DNA of 64,000 nucleotides, from the NCBI RefSeq assembly GCF_040545805.1, contig NZ_JBEPMO010000003.1:1-64000 (forward strand), in the 5' to 3' direction. Source of the stretch: Moheibacter stercoris. GTDB taxonomy: Bacteria > Bacteroidota > Bacteroidia > Flavobacteriales > Weeksellaceae. Under the pieces are notes generated by a model, which searched no databases, was not told where the DNA came from, and saw only the letters and a list, made by a program, of their open reading frames with translations. Below are positions 1 to 8,469 of the stretch, piece by piece (the stretch's first letter is position 1; every line of letters starts with the position of its first letter). A program made the translations under genes and the position numbers.

Positions 1-505
1 ATGGAATGAAGAAAAATGTATCGAGAAATGCCTACCAAAAAGTTCTCGATACAATTCCAACTCATACTTCGTTGAAATCACTCGAACTGACGAAAAGAAA
101 TAATACCATCACAACGTCACTTCGAGTGTTTTTCGAAATGGAATGAAGAAAAATGTATCGAGAAATGCCTACCAAAAAGTTCTCGATACAATTCCAACTC
201 ATACTTCGTTGAAATCACTCGAACTGACGAAATGAATTAATATCACCATAACGTCACTTCGAGTGTTTTTCAAAATGGAATGAAGAAAAATGTATCGAGA
301 AGTTCCTACCAAAAAGTTCTCGATACAATTCCAACTCATACTTCGTTGAAATCACTCGAACTGACGAAAAGAAATAATATCACCATAACGTCACTTCGAG
401 TGTTTTTCGAAATGGAATGAGTAAAATATTTCGTGAAGTTCCTACCAAAAAGTTCTCGATACAATTCCAACTCATACTTCGTTGAAATCACTCGAACTGA
501 CGGAA
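1..505. repeat. 137-bp tandem palindromic repeat array, left part
   Basis: Near-identical units begin with CGTCACTTCGAGTG at 115, 252 and 389, exactly 137 bp apart. Bases 1-114 are the tail of another copy, so the array continues left of the window. Each unit starts with CGTCACTTCGAGTG and has its near reverse complement CACTCGAACTGACG about 30 bp before the next unit, so most of the unit can fold on itself. Inside is a second perfect stem, GTATCGAGAA and TTCTCGATAC, around a loop of about 15 nt. The copy at 389 has a damaged inner stem. I see no coding in it. It resembles the mobile palindromic intergenic repeats of flavobacteria, but tandem amplification is less usual. Confidence 0.93.
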
Positions 506-519
506 AGTATTATAAAAGA

Positions 520-819
520 TTAATTTTTAAACATTTTCTTGGCAAGATTAGGAAGGTCTTCGAATCTTCCTTCAATTAGTGCAATTTTTTTTGCTCTTGA
601 CCATTTCTTTATTTGTTTTTCAACTTCAAAAGCCTTTTCTATTTCGGTAAAGGTTGCATAAAATACAAGTTTAATTGGCCTTCTTTTATATGTATACGAA
701 TTCTGATATTTTCCCATTTGGTGAGATTCTAGCCGTTTATCTAAATTTGAAGTAATTCCGACATAAAATGTTTTATCAGAGCATTCCAAAATATACACAA
801 AGGATATTTTCATTTTCAA
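520..819 (-). CDS. Small GIY-YIG nuclease-domain protein
   Basis: The 99-residue product is a single GIY-YIG domain. The motif pair reads VYILECSD (residues 8-15) then FYVGIT (18-23), followed by the usual Arg in LDKRLESH, so the N-terminal half of the fold is complete. Many Bacteroidota carry such UPF0213-like proteins of 80-100 residues; their substrate is not firmly known. Two start Met codons lie three residues apart (819 or 813). The gene stands alone and is embedded in the 137-bp repeat array, with copies on both sides and only short unique flanks. Its placement suggests a link to the repeats, but nothing in the sequence proves that it acts on them. Confidence 0.85.
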   Translation of the reverse strand: MKMKISFVYILECSDKTFYVGITSNLDKRLESHQMGKYQNSYTYKRRPIKLVFYATFTEIEKAFEVEKQIKKWSRAKKIALIEGRFEDLPNLAKKMFKN

Positions 820-865
820 ATTTAATGATTTTTAAAGCTTATAACCCATCTATAAATGCTTATTT

Positions 866-1568
866 GAATTACTCAAACTAACGAAATGAATTAATACCAC
901 CAAAACGTCACTTCGAGTGTTTTTCGAAATGGAATGAAGCAAAATGTATCGAGAAGTTTTTACTAAAAAGTTCTTGATACAATTCCAACTCATACTTCGT
1001 TGAAATGACTCGAACTGACGAAATGAATTAATATCACCATAACGTCACTTCGTGTGTTTTTCGAAATGGAAAGAAGAAAAATGTATCGAGAAGTTCCTAC
1101 CAAAAAGTTCTCGATACAATTCCAACTCATACTTCGTTGAAATCACTCGAACTGACGAAATGAATTAATACCACCACAACGTCACTTCGAGTGTTTTTCG
1201 AAATGGAATGAAGAAAAATGTATCGAGAAGTTCCTACCAAAAAGTTCTCGATACGATTCCAACTCATACTTCGTTGAAATCACTCGAACTGACGAAATGA
1301 AATAATACTACCATAACGTCACTTCGAGTGTTTTTCGAAATGGAATGAAGAAAAATGTATCGAGAAGTTCCTAACAAAAAGTTCTCGATACAATTCCAAC
1401 TCATACTTCGTTGAAATCACTCGAACTGACGGAATGAATAAATACCACCACAACGTCACTTCGAGTGTTTTTCGAAATGGAATGAAGAAAAATGTAGCGA
1501 GAAGTTCCTACCAAAAAGTTCTTGATACAATTCCAACTCATACTTCGTTGAAATCACTCGAACTTACG
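866..1568. repeat. 137-bp tandem palindromic repeat array, right part
   Basis: Units start at 906, 1043, 1180, 1317 and 1454, again exactly 137 bp apart, preceded by a degenerate tail from about 866 that follows the GIY-YIG gene. The last unit ends about 25 bp before the truB stop codon. The left and right parts have the same orientation, so the nuclease gene either interrupts one array or was inserted or amplified together with it. An open frame crossing 1434-1796 here is an artefact of repeat plus antisense truB. Confidence 0.93.
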
Positions 1569-1590
1569 GAAGTTAGTATATTAAGTTTTA

Positions 1591-2286
1591 TTATGAATTC
1601 TCTTGAAAGAAGTTCAATTCCAACACCCCATTTTCCGCATTTTCAACCGAGAAATCACCGATTTTGGTTCTTCTCAATTCAGTTAAATATCCGCCTGAAT
1701 TCAAAGCTTTTCCGAAATCGTTTGCCAAGGAACGAATGTAAGTTCCTTTTCCGCAATGCACTTCAAATTCGACAAAAGGCAGATCAATTTTGGTGATTTT
1801 GAAATCGTAAATATGAATTCTTCTGGCTTTCAATTCTACTTCTTTTCCAGCTCGGGCTAATTCGTACAAACGCTTCCCATCTACTTTGATAGCCGAATGT
1901 GCGGGTGGATATTGATCGATTTCGCCAAGGAATTGTTTGGTTGCTTCGTGAATCAATTCTTCCGTAATATGTTCCGTAGGAAAAGTTTGATCTTCCTCCG
2001 ATTCCGTATCGTACGTAGGCGTAGTCACACCCAATTTGATGGTTCCGGTATAAACTTTGGATTCGGCTTGAATCTCGTCGATTCGTTTGGTAAATTTCCC
2101 TGTACAAACAATTAAAAGTCCAGTAGCTTTTGGATCTAAAGTTCCCGCGTGACCAACTTTGATTTTCTTGAGATTATAGGCTTTTCTAATGTTCCATCGA
2201 ACCTTGTTGACAACATCAAAAGATGTCCAATCCAAGGGTTTGTCAATCAATAATACTTTTCCTTCTTGGATTTCTTCAGCTGTCAT
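1591..2286 (-). CDS. truB: tRNA pseudouridine(55) synthase TruB
   Basis: This enzyme makes pseudouridine 55 in the T loop of tRNAs. The 231-residue product has the N-terminal KVLLIDKPLDWTSFDVV segment and the catalytic motif VGHAGTLDPKATGLL, where the Asp of GTLDP is the nucleophile. GKGTYIRSLANDFG is the conserved C-terminal motif. It is shorter than E. coli TruB because it lacks the extended C-terminal PUA part, which is usual in Bacteroidota. It is the last gene of a four-gene minus-strand run (ftsX, DUF3098, uppP, truB), and its start codon abuts the uppP stop, so it is probably translationally coupled. Confidence 0.95.
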   Translation of the reverse strand: MTAEEIQEGKVLLIDKPLDWTSFDVVNKVRWNIRKAYNLKKIKVGHAGTLDPKATGLLIVCTGKFTKRIDEIQAESKVYTGTIKLGVTTPTYDTESEEDQTFPTEHITEELIHEATKQFLGEIDQYPPAHSAIKVDGKRLYELARAGKEVELKARRIHIYDFKITKIDLPFVEFEVHCGKGTYIRSLANDFGKALNSGGYLTELRRTKIGDFSVENAENGVLELNFFQENS

Positions 2287-3099
2287 TTATTTGAGAAACA
2301 TTGCGTAGGAAATAACCAATAATCCCACAATGACACAATACACTGAAAAATAGGTAAGTTTTGCTTTTTTCACCAATTCAATCATCCATTTGCACGCCAA
2401 TAATCCTGACAAAAACGCTGCGATAAATCCGCCAATTAAAGCACCAATTGGCATTCCGTCGATGGAAAGTCCTCCAGTTTCATTGGCATCCAAAAACATT
2501 TTAGCCGTTGCACCTAAGATCAAAGGCAAAACCATTAAAAATGAAAAACGAGCGGCTTTGGACTTATCATTTCCAAGCAAAATTGAGGTTGAAATGGTAG
2601 ATCCTGAACGCGATAATCCAGGTAATAAAGCGGCAAATCCTTGTGCAATTCCGATGATAAAGGAATCTTTATATCCTACTGATTTTCCAGTATTTTTGGC
2701 TTTATCGGCGAAATACAACAAAGAAGCAGTTACCAAAAGCATACATCCGACCACGAGTAGGTTGGAAAATAATTCTTCCAAAGTATCTTTCAACAAAACT
2801 CCTACTAAGGCTGCAGGAATCATCGATAGAACTATTTTTAAAGAGAATTGGAATTCTTCATTGTTTTTAAATTGGAACAATCCTTTGAAAATTTGCGCAA
2901 TGTCTTTTCTAAAAATTACAATCGTACTCAAAGCAGTTGCACAATGCAAAACGATGGCAAATAAAAGGTTGTCTTCTTCGTCAAATTTAATGTTAAGAAT
3001 TTCTTGTGCAATCACAATGTGTCCACTTGAAGACACAGGTAAAAATTCGGTTAATCCTTGAACGATTCCGACGATAATTGCTTTAATTATTTCGCTCAT
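2287..3099 (-). CDS. uppP: Undecaprenyl-diphosphatase UppP (BacA family)
   Basis: An integral membrane phosphatase that recycles undecaprenyl pyrophosphate for peptidoglycan and surface polysaccharide synthesis. The 270-residue product has about eight hydrophobic segments and both family signatures: GLTEFLPVSSSGH near the N-terminus (catalytic Glu and the SSSGH loop) and LLPGLSRSGSTIS in the middle. Length matches the family. Its start overlaps the end of the DUF3098 gene by four bases (ATGA) and its stop abuts truB, so it sits inside one operon with ftsX. High levels of this family confer bacitracin resistance, but here it looks like the housekeeping copy. Confidence 0.95.
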   Translation of the reverse strand: MSEIIKAIIVGIVQGLTEFLPVSSSGHIVIAQEILNIKFDEEDNLLFAIVLHCATALSTIVIFRKDIAQIFKGLFQFKNNEEFQFSLKIVLSMIPAALVGVLLKDTLEELFSNLLVVGCMLLVTASLLYFADKAKNTGKSVGYKDSFIIGIAQGFAALLPGLSRSGSTISTSILLGNDKSKAARFSFLMVLPLILGATAKMFLDANETGGLSIDGMPIGALIGGFIAAFLSGLLACKWMIELVKKAKLTYFSVYCVIVGLLVISYAMFLK

Positions 3100-3380
3100 T
3101 CAGCTGTCTTTTTGTTGGGATTTAATAAGATGGCATAGATTTCAATAGCAAATCCGACCATGATGATAAAAGGTGCCAAACGGATTCTTCTCCATGAAAA
3201 GATTCCATCATTCCAATAATTGGGATCAAAAGTTCCATCGGGACGTGTATTGGCATCTGGCCCCATCATCAATAAGAATCCGAATAAGATAACGGCCAAA
3301 CCGATGGCCATGAAAATATAATTTCGTTTACCAAATAAAAAGGTAAAGTTTGAATCTGCTGATTTGGTTAATTTACTCAT
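3096..3380 (-). CDS. DUF3098 family small membrane protein
   Basis: The 94-residue protein has two hydrophobic helices, IFMAIGLAVILFGFLLMMG and a second near the C-terminus (LAPFIIMVGFAIEIYAILL), separated by a short polar loop with GPDANTRPDGTFDPNYW. This matches DUF3098, a Bacteroidota family regularly found between ftsX and uppP; the function is unknown. The gene lies 20 bp downstream of ftsX and overlaps uppP by four bases, so it is expected to be made with them. A role in the divisome or in cell-wall precursor recycling is only inferred from this location. Confidence 0.88.
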   Translation of the reverse strand: MSKLTKSADSNFTFLFGKRNYIFMAIGLAVILFGFLLMMGPDANTRPDGTFDPNYWNDGIFSWRRIRLAPFIIMVGFAIEIYAILLNPNKKTAE

Positions 3381-3400
3381 AAACGTTTTGAGTTAAATGA

Positions 3401-4288
3401 TTAATAAAGTTGATCGGTTCTTAATCGCAAATACCTCCAAGTCGCGATGGCAGTACTTAATAAGGCTATGAAAACTCCAATGACAACAAGGATTAGCATA
3501 AGCCAGTAAAAGTCGTCATTCCACCAAGGTAAGGAAACAATTCCAGCGAAATAATACCATAATCCACCCAAAGCAAGGATTGCTAAAACAGCACCTAAAA
3601 ACCCTAATACAGAACTTTGCAATAAGAAGGGTTGAATGATGAATCTTCTCCTCGCTCCCACCAACTGCATGGTTTTGATGGAGAATCGTTTGGCGTAAAT
3701 TCGTAAACGAATGGAATTATTGATCAAGACCATGACAATCACTAGAAAAATTCCTGCAAACACCATTAACCAAAATCGAATTTTATCGATGTTGTTATAA
3801 ACGGTTGTCATCAACTCGTCGTCATTGACCACTTCGCTAATAATAGGACTTTTAGCCAATAAGGTTTTGATGCTATCTACTTGAGTTGGATTGACATAAT
3901 CGGGTTTTAAAGTGATTTGAGCTGAAGCTGGAAAGATATTGGCTTCAAAGATTTCGTTATCGTCAATTCCCAATTCTGTTTTTGCAATTTCTGAAGCTTT
4001 TTCTTTGGAAATATACTGAACACTTTTAACGAAATCGTAGGTTTTGATCGAGTCGATGAATTCTTGTTGACGTACCAATTCCTTGTCTTGCTCTCTTGGA
4101 TCGTATTCATCAGAAAAAAAGGCTTCCAATTTCAATTGCTCTTTGATGTAATCCGCATAAGACTGTGCATTGATGACGATTAGACCAAAAAGACCTAGTA
4201 AAAAGAGCACCAACGCAATACTAATTACTACTGTGATATTGGACGAACGAAGTCTGCCCTGATTAAATTTATCGCTCTGTTTAGACAT
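3401..4288 (-). CDS. ftsX: Cell division protein FtsX
   Basis: FtsX is the membrane part of the FtsEX ABC-like complex that links divisome assembly to activation of peptidoglycan hydrolases. The 295-residue product has a cytoplasmic N-terminus, a first membrane helix at about residues 20-45, a periplasmic domain to about residue 165, and three more membrane helices in the FtsX/MacB-type C-terminal region. The motif RLRIYAKRFSIKTMQLVGA follows helix 2, as in the family. ftsE is not in the window, so in this organism it is encoded elsewhere. It is the first gene of the run leading to truB. Confidence 0.93.
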   Translation of the reverse strand: MSKQSDKFNQGRLRSSNITVVISIALVLFLLGLFGLIVINAQSYADYIKEQLKLEAFFSDEYDPREQDKELVRQQEFIDSIKTYDFVKSVQYISKEKASEIAKTELGIDDNEIFEANIFPASAQITLKPDYVNPTQVDSIKTLLAKSPIISEVVNDDELMTTVYNNIDKIRFWLMVFAGIFLVIVMVLINNSIRLRIYAKRFSIKTMQLVGARRRFIIQPFLLQSSVLGFLGAVLAILALGGLWYYFAGIVSLPWWNDDFYWLMLILVVIGVFIALLSTAIATWRYLRLRTDQLY

Positions 4289-4369
4289 TCAGTTGTATTT
4301 TCGGGCTAAGGTATAAAAAATCTTTCTTTGGTTAAATCTTTTCAAATCCTGAGTTGTTAAACATTTATT

Positions 4370-4446
4370 AAAGTTGGAGGTTGGAGGTTAGAAGTTGGGG
4401 CAGATCCTTCGACTCCCGATAGCTATCGGGACAGGATGACAGGTGG
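4370..4446. repeat. Intergenic simple repeat plus perfect 18-bp palindrome
   Basis: The roughly 300-bp gap between ftsX and rsmA holds a GGAGGTTGGAGGTTAGAAG low-complexity stretch. Next comes the perfect palindrome TCCCGATAGCTATCGGGA (4414-4431), set between CCTTCGAC and CAGGATGAC. It is a typical short intergenic repeat of Bacteroidota with no coding potential. Similar GTTGGA-rich patches recur near 7915, 21884 and, inverted, 45740. Confidence 0.75.
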
Positions 4447-4555
4447 TAGTAGGATGCTGTGATTATTTGGAAATCTAAATAAATTGATCCTATAAATCAA
4501 TCTTGATCCTTGATACTTGATACCATAAACAAAAAACCAATGACCCACAACTTAC

Positions 4556-4585
4556 ATTGTATTTCGCAAATCCTCATTACCTTCG
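4556..4585 (+). promoter_or_regulatory. Probable rsmA promoter
   Basis: ATTG at 4556-4559 is followed after 18 bp by TACCTTCG at 4578-4585, close to the Bacteroidota consensus TTTG-N19-TAnnTTTG. The box ends only four bases before the ATG at 4590, so transcription should start at or next to the start codon and the mRNA may be leaderless. Confidence 0.55.
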
Positions 4586-4589
4586 CAAA

Positions 4590-5348
4590 ATGAACGTAAA
4601 AGCCAAAAAACATTTAGGTCAGCATTTTTTAAAGGACGAAAACATTGCCAAACAAATTGTCGATGCTTTGACGTGGGAAAATTATAACCAAGTTTTGGAG
4701 ATCGGTCCTGGAATGGGTGTTTTGACCAAGTTCTTGATGCAAGAAAAAAAGAATGTTTCGGTAGTTGAAATCGATTCTGAATCGGTTGAATATTTACAAA
4801 ACAATTATCCGACCTTAAAAATTTTCGGTGAAGATTTCTTGAAAATGGATTTGGCCAAAGCGTTCAATAATGAACCCGTTTGTATTTTGGGAAATTTCCC
4901 TTACAATATTTCTACGCAAATTGTCTTTAAAATATTGGAAGACCGCGAACAAATTCCTGAAATGGCAGGTATGTTTCAAAAGGAAGTTGCGGAACGAATT
5001 TGTTCGAAAAAAGGATCCAAAATTTACGGAATTCTTTCTGTTTTGACCCAAGCTTATTATGAAACCGAATATTTATTTACGGTAGATGAGCATGTGTTCA
5101 ATCCGCCACCAAAGGTAAAATCGGGCGTAATGCGCATGAAACGTAAGCATACACATTTGGAAGTAGATGAACGTTTGTTTTTCAATATCGTGAAAACAGC
5201 ATTTAACCAAAGACGTAAGACTTTGCGCAATGCATTGAAAAGTTTGAACATTTCGCAACATGGCGTTGACGAGAATTTGCTTAACTTGCGTGCGGAACAA
5301 TTATCTGTCGAAGATTTTATAGAACTAACAGCTAAAGTAAGTGGATGA
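4590..5348 (+). CDS. rsmA: 16S rRNA dimethyladenosine transferase RsmA (KsgA)
   Basis: This SAM-dependent enzyme dimethylates two adjacent adenines near the 3' end of 16S rRNA late in small-subunit assembly. It shows the family start KKHLGQHFLKDENIAKQIV, the SAM motif EIGPGMGVLT and the catalytic motif NFPYNIST (the NLPY equivalent). I place the start at ATG 4590: an in-frame TTG at 4557 would put the promoter-like box inside the gene, and the family begins close to HLGQHFL. That gives 252 residues. The end overlaps the mgtE start by four bases (ATGA). Confidence 0.95.
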   Translation: MNVKAKKHLGQHFLKDENIAKQIVDALTWENYNQVLEIGPGMGVLTKFLMQEKKNVSVVEIDSESVEYLQNNYPTLKIFGEDFLKMDLAKAFNNEPVCILGNFPYNISTQIVFKILEDREQIPEMAGMFQKEVAERICSKKGSKIYGILSVLTQAYYETEYLFTVDEHVFNPPPKVKSGVMRMKRKHTHLEVDERLFFNIVKTAFNQRRKTLRNALKSLNISQHGVDENLLNLRAEQLSVEDFIELTAKVSG

Positions 5349-6700
5349 ACATAGAGATCACCAAAGATTTTATCACAGCACTCACCGATTGCATTCACGA
5401 TCAAAATTCCAAATCTGTTTTGGGAATGTTGTCGGAACTGCATCCGGCCGATATTGCTGAAATCTTTTCTGAACTCAATATAGAGGAGCAATCTTTCATC
5501 CTTTCTTTGCTCGACAATGAAATTTCTGCTGATGTCTTTCTGGAATTGGAAGACGAAGATAGAAAGCGTCTCTTGAAACAATTCTCTGCCAAAGAAATTG
5601 CGGAAGATTTAATTCCTGAAATGGACACCGATGATGCAGTAGACATCATCAGTGAACTTTCCGAAACCAAACAAGACGAAGTAATTGCGCAGTTAGAAGA
5701 CAAAGAGCACGCGCAAGACATCGTTGACTTATTGCGCTATGACGAAGATACAGCAGGAGGATTGATGCGTAAAGAGTTTGTAAAAGTCAATAAAAATTGG
5801 AACGTCATCACTGCCGTACGCGAAATGCGCAAACAAGCCGGAGATTTGGAAGAAGTTTTCTCGGTTTATGTCGTAGACGATGACAATACCCTTTTGGGGA
5901 TTCTGAGTTTAAAAAAATTATTGACGACCTCTTCCCATACACTTTTGGAAGAAGTCTACAACGATAAGGTTCGTTACGTCAAGGTATATGAAAAAGACGT
6001 TGATGTAGCCAATCAAATCCAAAAATATGACTTAATGGAAATTCCTGTTGTCGACGAGTTGATTCGATTACAAGGCGTCATCACGGTCGATGATATTTTG
6101 GACGTGATGAAGGAAGAAGCGGACGAAGATTACCAGTTAGCGGCGGGTATTACGCGAAATGTCGATGCAGATGATAGCATTTTAACTTTAACCAAAGCGA
6201 GACTTCCATGGTTATTGATTGGGATGTTTGGCGGACTTGGTGCTGCGAGTATAATCGATGGTTTTAGCACGGCAATGGAAAAATACAAAGTTCTCCTTTT
6301 ATTCGTTCCGCTCATTCAGTCAACTGCTGGAAATGTTGGGATTCAATCTTCTGCAATTATCGTTCAAGGTTTAGCCAATGGAGCCATCAAAGGAGATGTT
6401 TGGAAATTGATTGGGAAAGAATTTCTTCTAGGTTTATTAAATGGCTTAGGCATTGCCTTTATCGTATTGTTTTTCAGTCATTATTGGTTTGGAACACCTT
6501 ATTTAATCTCTGTAACTATCTGTGTAGCTTTGATCACAGTGATTGTCATAGCAGCTGTAATTGGAACTGCAATTCCATTGGTTTTATCCAAAAGAGGACT
6601 AGACCCAGCGGTTTCCACAGGTCCATTTATCACTACGAGTAATGACATTTTTGGTGTATTTATTTACTTTCTGATTGCTAAAATGATTTTGGGATTCTAA
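5345..6700 (+). CDS. mgtE: Magnesium transporter MgtE
   Basis: A dimeric Mg2+ channel of the inner membrane. The 451-residue protein shows the full family order: N-terminal superhelical MgtE_N domain (about 10-130, rich in LHPADIAEIF-like repeats), two CBS domains (about 135-255, including AGGLMRKEFVKV and DLMEIPVVDE), and a C-terminal five-helix pore domain from about 285. The pore has the conserved PLIQSTAGNVGIQSSA segment and a late Asp in LDPAVSTGPFITT. The cytoplasmic domains sense intracellular Mg2+ and gate the pore. It is translationally coupled to rsmA and ends 2 bp from the convergent kinase gene. Confidence 0.95.
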   Translation: MNIEITKDFITALTDCIHDQNSKSVLGMLSELHPADIAEIFSELNIEEQSFILSLLDNEISADVFLELEDEDRKRLLKQFSAKEIAEDLIPEMDTDDAVDIISELSETKQDEVIAQLEDKEHAQDIVDLLRYDEDTAGGLMRKEFVKVNKNWNVITAVREMRKQAGDLEEVFSVYVVDDDNTLLGILSLKKLLTTSSHTLLEEVYNDKVRYVKVYEKDVDVANQIQKYDLMEIPVVDELIRLQGVITVDDILDVMKEEADEDYQLAAGITRNVDADDSILTLTKARLPWLLIGMFGGLGAASIIDGFSTAMEKYKVLLLFVPLIQSTAGNVGIQSSAIIVQGLANGAIKGDVWKLIGKEFLLGLLNGLGIAFIVLFFSHYWFGTPYLISVTICVALITVIVIAAVIGTAIPLVLSKRGLDPAVSTGPFITTSNDIFGVFIYFLIAKMILGF

Positions 6701-6702
6701 AA

Positions 6703-7863
6703 TTATTTCCTCAAAATAATTCGAATTTCCGTTCCGGATTCTTTGTCTGATTTGGCTACGAAAATTTTTCCTTTGTGGTAATTTTCTATGATTCGTTTGG
6801 CTAAGGATAGTCCTAATCCCCATCCACGAGTTTTGGTTGTAAATCCAGGTTCGAAAATGCGTTTATGCAAAGGTTTGGGTATTCCAGGTCCTGTGTCGGA
6901 AACCGAAATCGTTACTTTGGAATCGGAATCGGTGATGTAGACATTGATGGCACCTTTGTTCTGCATGGCATCGACTGCGTTTTTTACCAAATTTTCTATT
7001 ACCCAACTATACAAAGCTTGATTGATGGGAATTCTAATTTCTTCTTTGGATGAATTGAATCGTAAATCCACCTTTTTGGAAATACGATCTCGAAGATAAT
7101 TGACGGTCGTTTCGGTTAGTTCGATAACATTATGCGGATGCAATTCAGGTAAGGACCCGATTTTGGAAAAACGTTCGGTAATTTGATTCAATCGGTGAAT
7201 GTCTTTTTCGATTTCGATGACAGGCATTTGGTCCATGTCCTCCATTTTCAAGATTTCCACCCAACCCAATAAGGAAGAAAGCGGAGTCCCGATTTGGTGC
7301 GCCGTTTCTTTTGCCATTCCTGCCCAAAGGAAACTTTGTTCAGTATTTTTCAAGGTTTTGAAATACCAATAGCTGAAATACACAAAAAGAATGATAATCA
7401 AAATAAGGATCATCGGATAATACTGCAAACGGGTTAATAAGGAGGAATTTTCATAGTAAACAAATTGCTTCCCCAATTCTCCTAAATCAATCTCAATAGG
7501 TTTGCGCTTTTCTTTCATGGATTGAATGATGGATTTCATCTTCAAAGAATCGGATTGGATTTCTTCGTCAATGTTCATCATCGCGTTGACTTCGCCCATT
7601 TCGCCGACTAAAACCACGGGCATGGTTGTATTACGATTGGCAATATCCAAGAGAAAATTTTGAGCATCTGAACTCAAGGTAAGATCTGAACCCATCAATT
7701 GAACCGCTTTGGCATAGGTTTCCATTTTGGTTTGCTCTTCTTTTTTTAATTGTTGCGCAAATTGGTTGGAATACCAAACGGTTGCCCCAAAGATGAGAAA
7801 GGCAACGAGGAAACCAATCCATTTACTCAAATTTCTATTCTTGAGAAGATCAAAACGATTCAT
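6703..7863 (-). CDS. Orphan membrane sensor histidine kinase
   Basis: The 386-residue protein has a membrane helix at about 15-35, an extracytoplasmic stretch of about 100 residues, a second helix at about 140-165 (YYPMILILIIILFVYFSYWY), then the kinase core. Motifs seen: H box ETAHQIGTPLSSLLGW (phospho-acceptor His), N box ENLVKNAVDAMQ, G1 DTGPGIPKPL and G2 WGLGLSLAKRI. No HAMP domain is evident between helix and H box. No response regulator lies beside it, so its partner and signal are unknown. It converges on mgtE with a 2-bp gap and no visible terminator. Confidence 0.92.
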   Translation of the reverse strand: MNRFDLLKNRNLSKWIGFLVAFLIFGATVWYSNQFAQQLKKEEQTKMETYAKAVQLMGSDLTLSSDAQNFLLDIANRNTTMPVVLVGEMGEVNAMMNIDEEIQSDSLKMKSIIQSMKEKRKPIEIDLGELGKQFVYYENSSLLTRLQYYPMILILIIILFVYFSYWYFKTLKNTEQSFLWAGMAKETAHQIGTPLSSLLGWVEILKMEDMDQMPVIEIEKDIHRLNQITERFSKIGSLPELHPHNVIELTETTVNYLRDRISKKVDLRFNSSKEEIRIPINQALYSWVIENLVKNAVDAMQNKGAINVYITDSDSKVTISVSDTGPGIPKPLHKRIFEPGFTTKTRGWGLGLSLAKRIIENYHKGKIFVAKSDKESGTEIRIILRK

Positions 7864-7994
7864 ACAAACTCTTCTGGACTGTAAATGTATTATTTTTTAT
7901 GTTATTCTTTGGAATTGGGAGTTGGATCCTCCTACGGCGGACAAGGGTTGGGAGATGGGGGTTGGGAGTTTGAAGTAGAGGGGTTATAAATTAT

Positions 7995-8057
7995 TTGTGC
8001 AGCGCTAAGACTCAGTTGTGCGGCGCTAAGACTCAGTTGTGCGGCGCTAAAACGGGT
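7995..8057. repeat. Three copies of a 21-bp direct repeat
   Basis: TTGTGCGGCGCTAAGACTCAG and its variants start at 7995, 8016 and 8037, exactly 21 bp apart. They lie in the 336-bp gap between the kinase gene and the antitoxin, directly after the decayed toxin. Open frames across them (SAAQLSL repeated) are an artefact of the 21-bp period. The rest of the gap (7864-7994) holds GGAGTTGG-type low-complexity sequence. Confidence 0.8.
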
Positions 8058-8210
8058 GGTAATAAGGGTTTTGGCGTTTTTAGGTGTTTTTTGGAAAGTT
8101 CTATAGTCTACCAATTCCAAATGTAATGTTTCCGATTGTTCTGGATACTATTCTACTGCTTGAATAATATCTTGTTCAGCTATAGGTTTAACAATTAATT
8201 CATAAACCAT
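8058..8210 (-). pseudogene. Remnant of a RelE/ParE-type toxin gene
   Basis: Read on the minus strand from an ATG at 8210 that overlaps the last codons of the antitoxin, the frame gives MVYELIVKPIAEQDIIQAVE, then a TAG stop at 8150-8148, then YPEQSETLHLELVDYRTFQ. RelE/ParE toxins of flavobacteria have a Trp-Tyr pair after such a helix (AVEWYEEQS), so the TAG most simply derives from TGG. The normal protein of about 95 residues is not continued: similarity fades after about 45 codons and the frame runs into the 21-bp repeats. Both the nonsense codon and the lost 3' part make it non-functional. Confidence 0.7.
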
Positions 8211-8433
8211 ATTGTGTCTCTAAAGCTGCCTTGATTTCTTCCCAAAATTTTCCTTCCGAGGGATTTTCTTTGTGCAATTTCAATCGCAGATCCAACAGTT
8301 CCTTGTGAGATTGTGATACATCTTGTTCTTCTGTTTCGGAATCGATTAGTGCATTAATGATTTTCAATATTCTTTCATCTGAATTCTCGATATAATTTCT
8401 AATTCTATTTCTTAAATCATTCGCTGAATCCAT
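8200..8433 (-). CDS. Putative addiction-module antitoxin
   Basis: The start at 8433 gives MDSANDLRNRIRNYIENSDE, the usual opening of short flavobacterial RelB-like antitoxins; upstream in-frame starts (ATG 8439, TTG 8469) only add non-conserved residues. The 77-residue product is acidic and helical (DERILKIINALIDSETEEQ) and ends in EEIKAALETQYGL. Its 3' end overlaps the start of the decayed toxin reading frame by 11 bases, the standard antitoxin-then-toxin arrangement. Having lost its toxin, it may persist as an orphan or counter a related toxin elsewhere. No DNA-binding motif is obvious. Confidence 0.7.
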   Translation of the reverse strand: MDSANDLRNRIRNYIENSDERILKIINALIDSETEEQDVSQSHKELLDLRLKLHKENPSEGKFWEEIKAALETQYGL

Positions 8434-8469
8434 AACCATTTGAAACTTAATCAAAGTTACAAAATACAA

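Noticed and set aside
1..1590. The 137-bp array as a CRISPR array
   Set aside because: There are no unique spacers: the whole 137-bp period is repeated, units are palindromic and far too long, and no cas genes are present.
1434..1796. A 120-codon plus-strand open frame
   Set aside because: It consists of the 137-bp repeat followed by antisense truB; it has no domain and no coding signature.
7932..8120. A 62-codon frame with SAAQLSL repeats
   Set aside because: The repeats come from the 21-bp DNA triplicate and its first codons are the out-of-context tail of the dead toxin.
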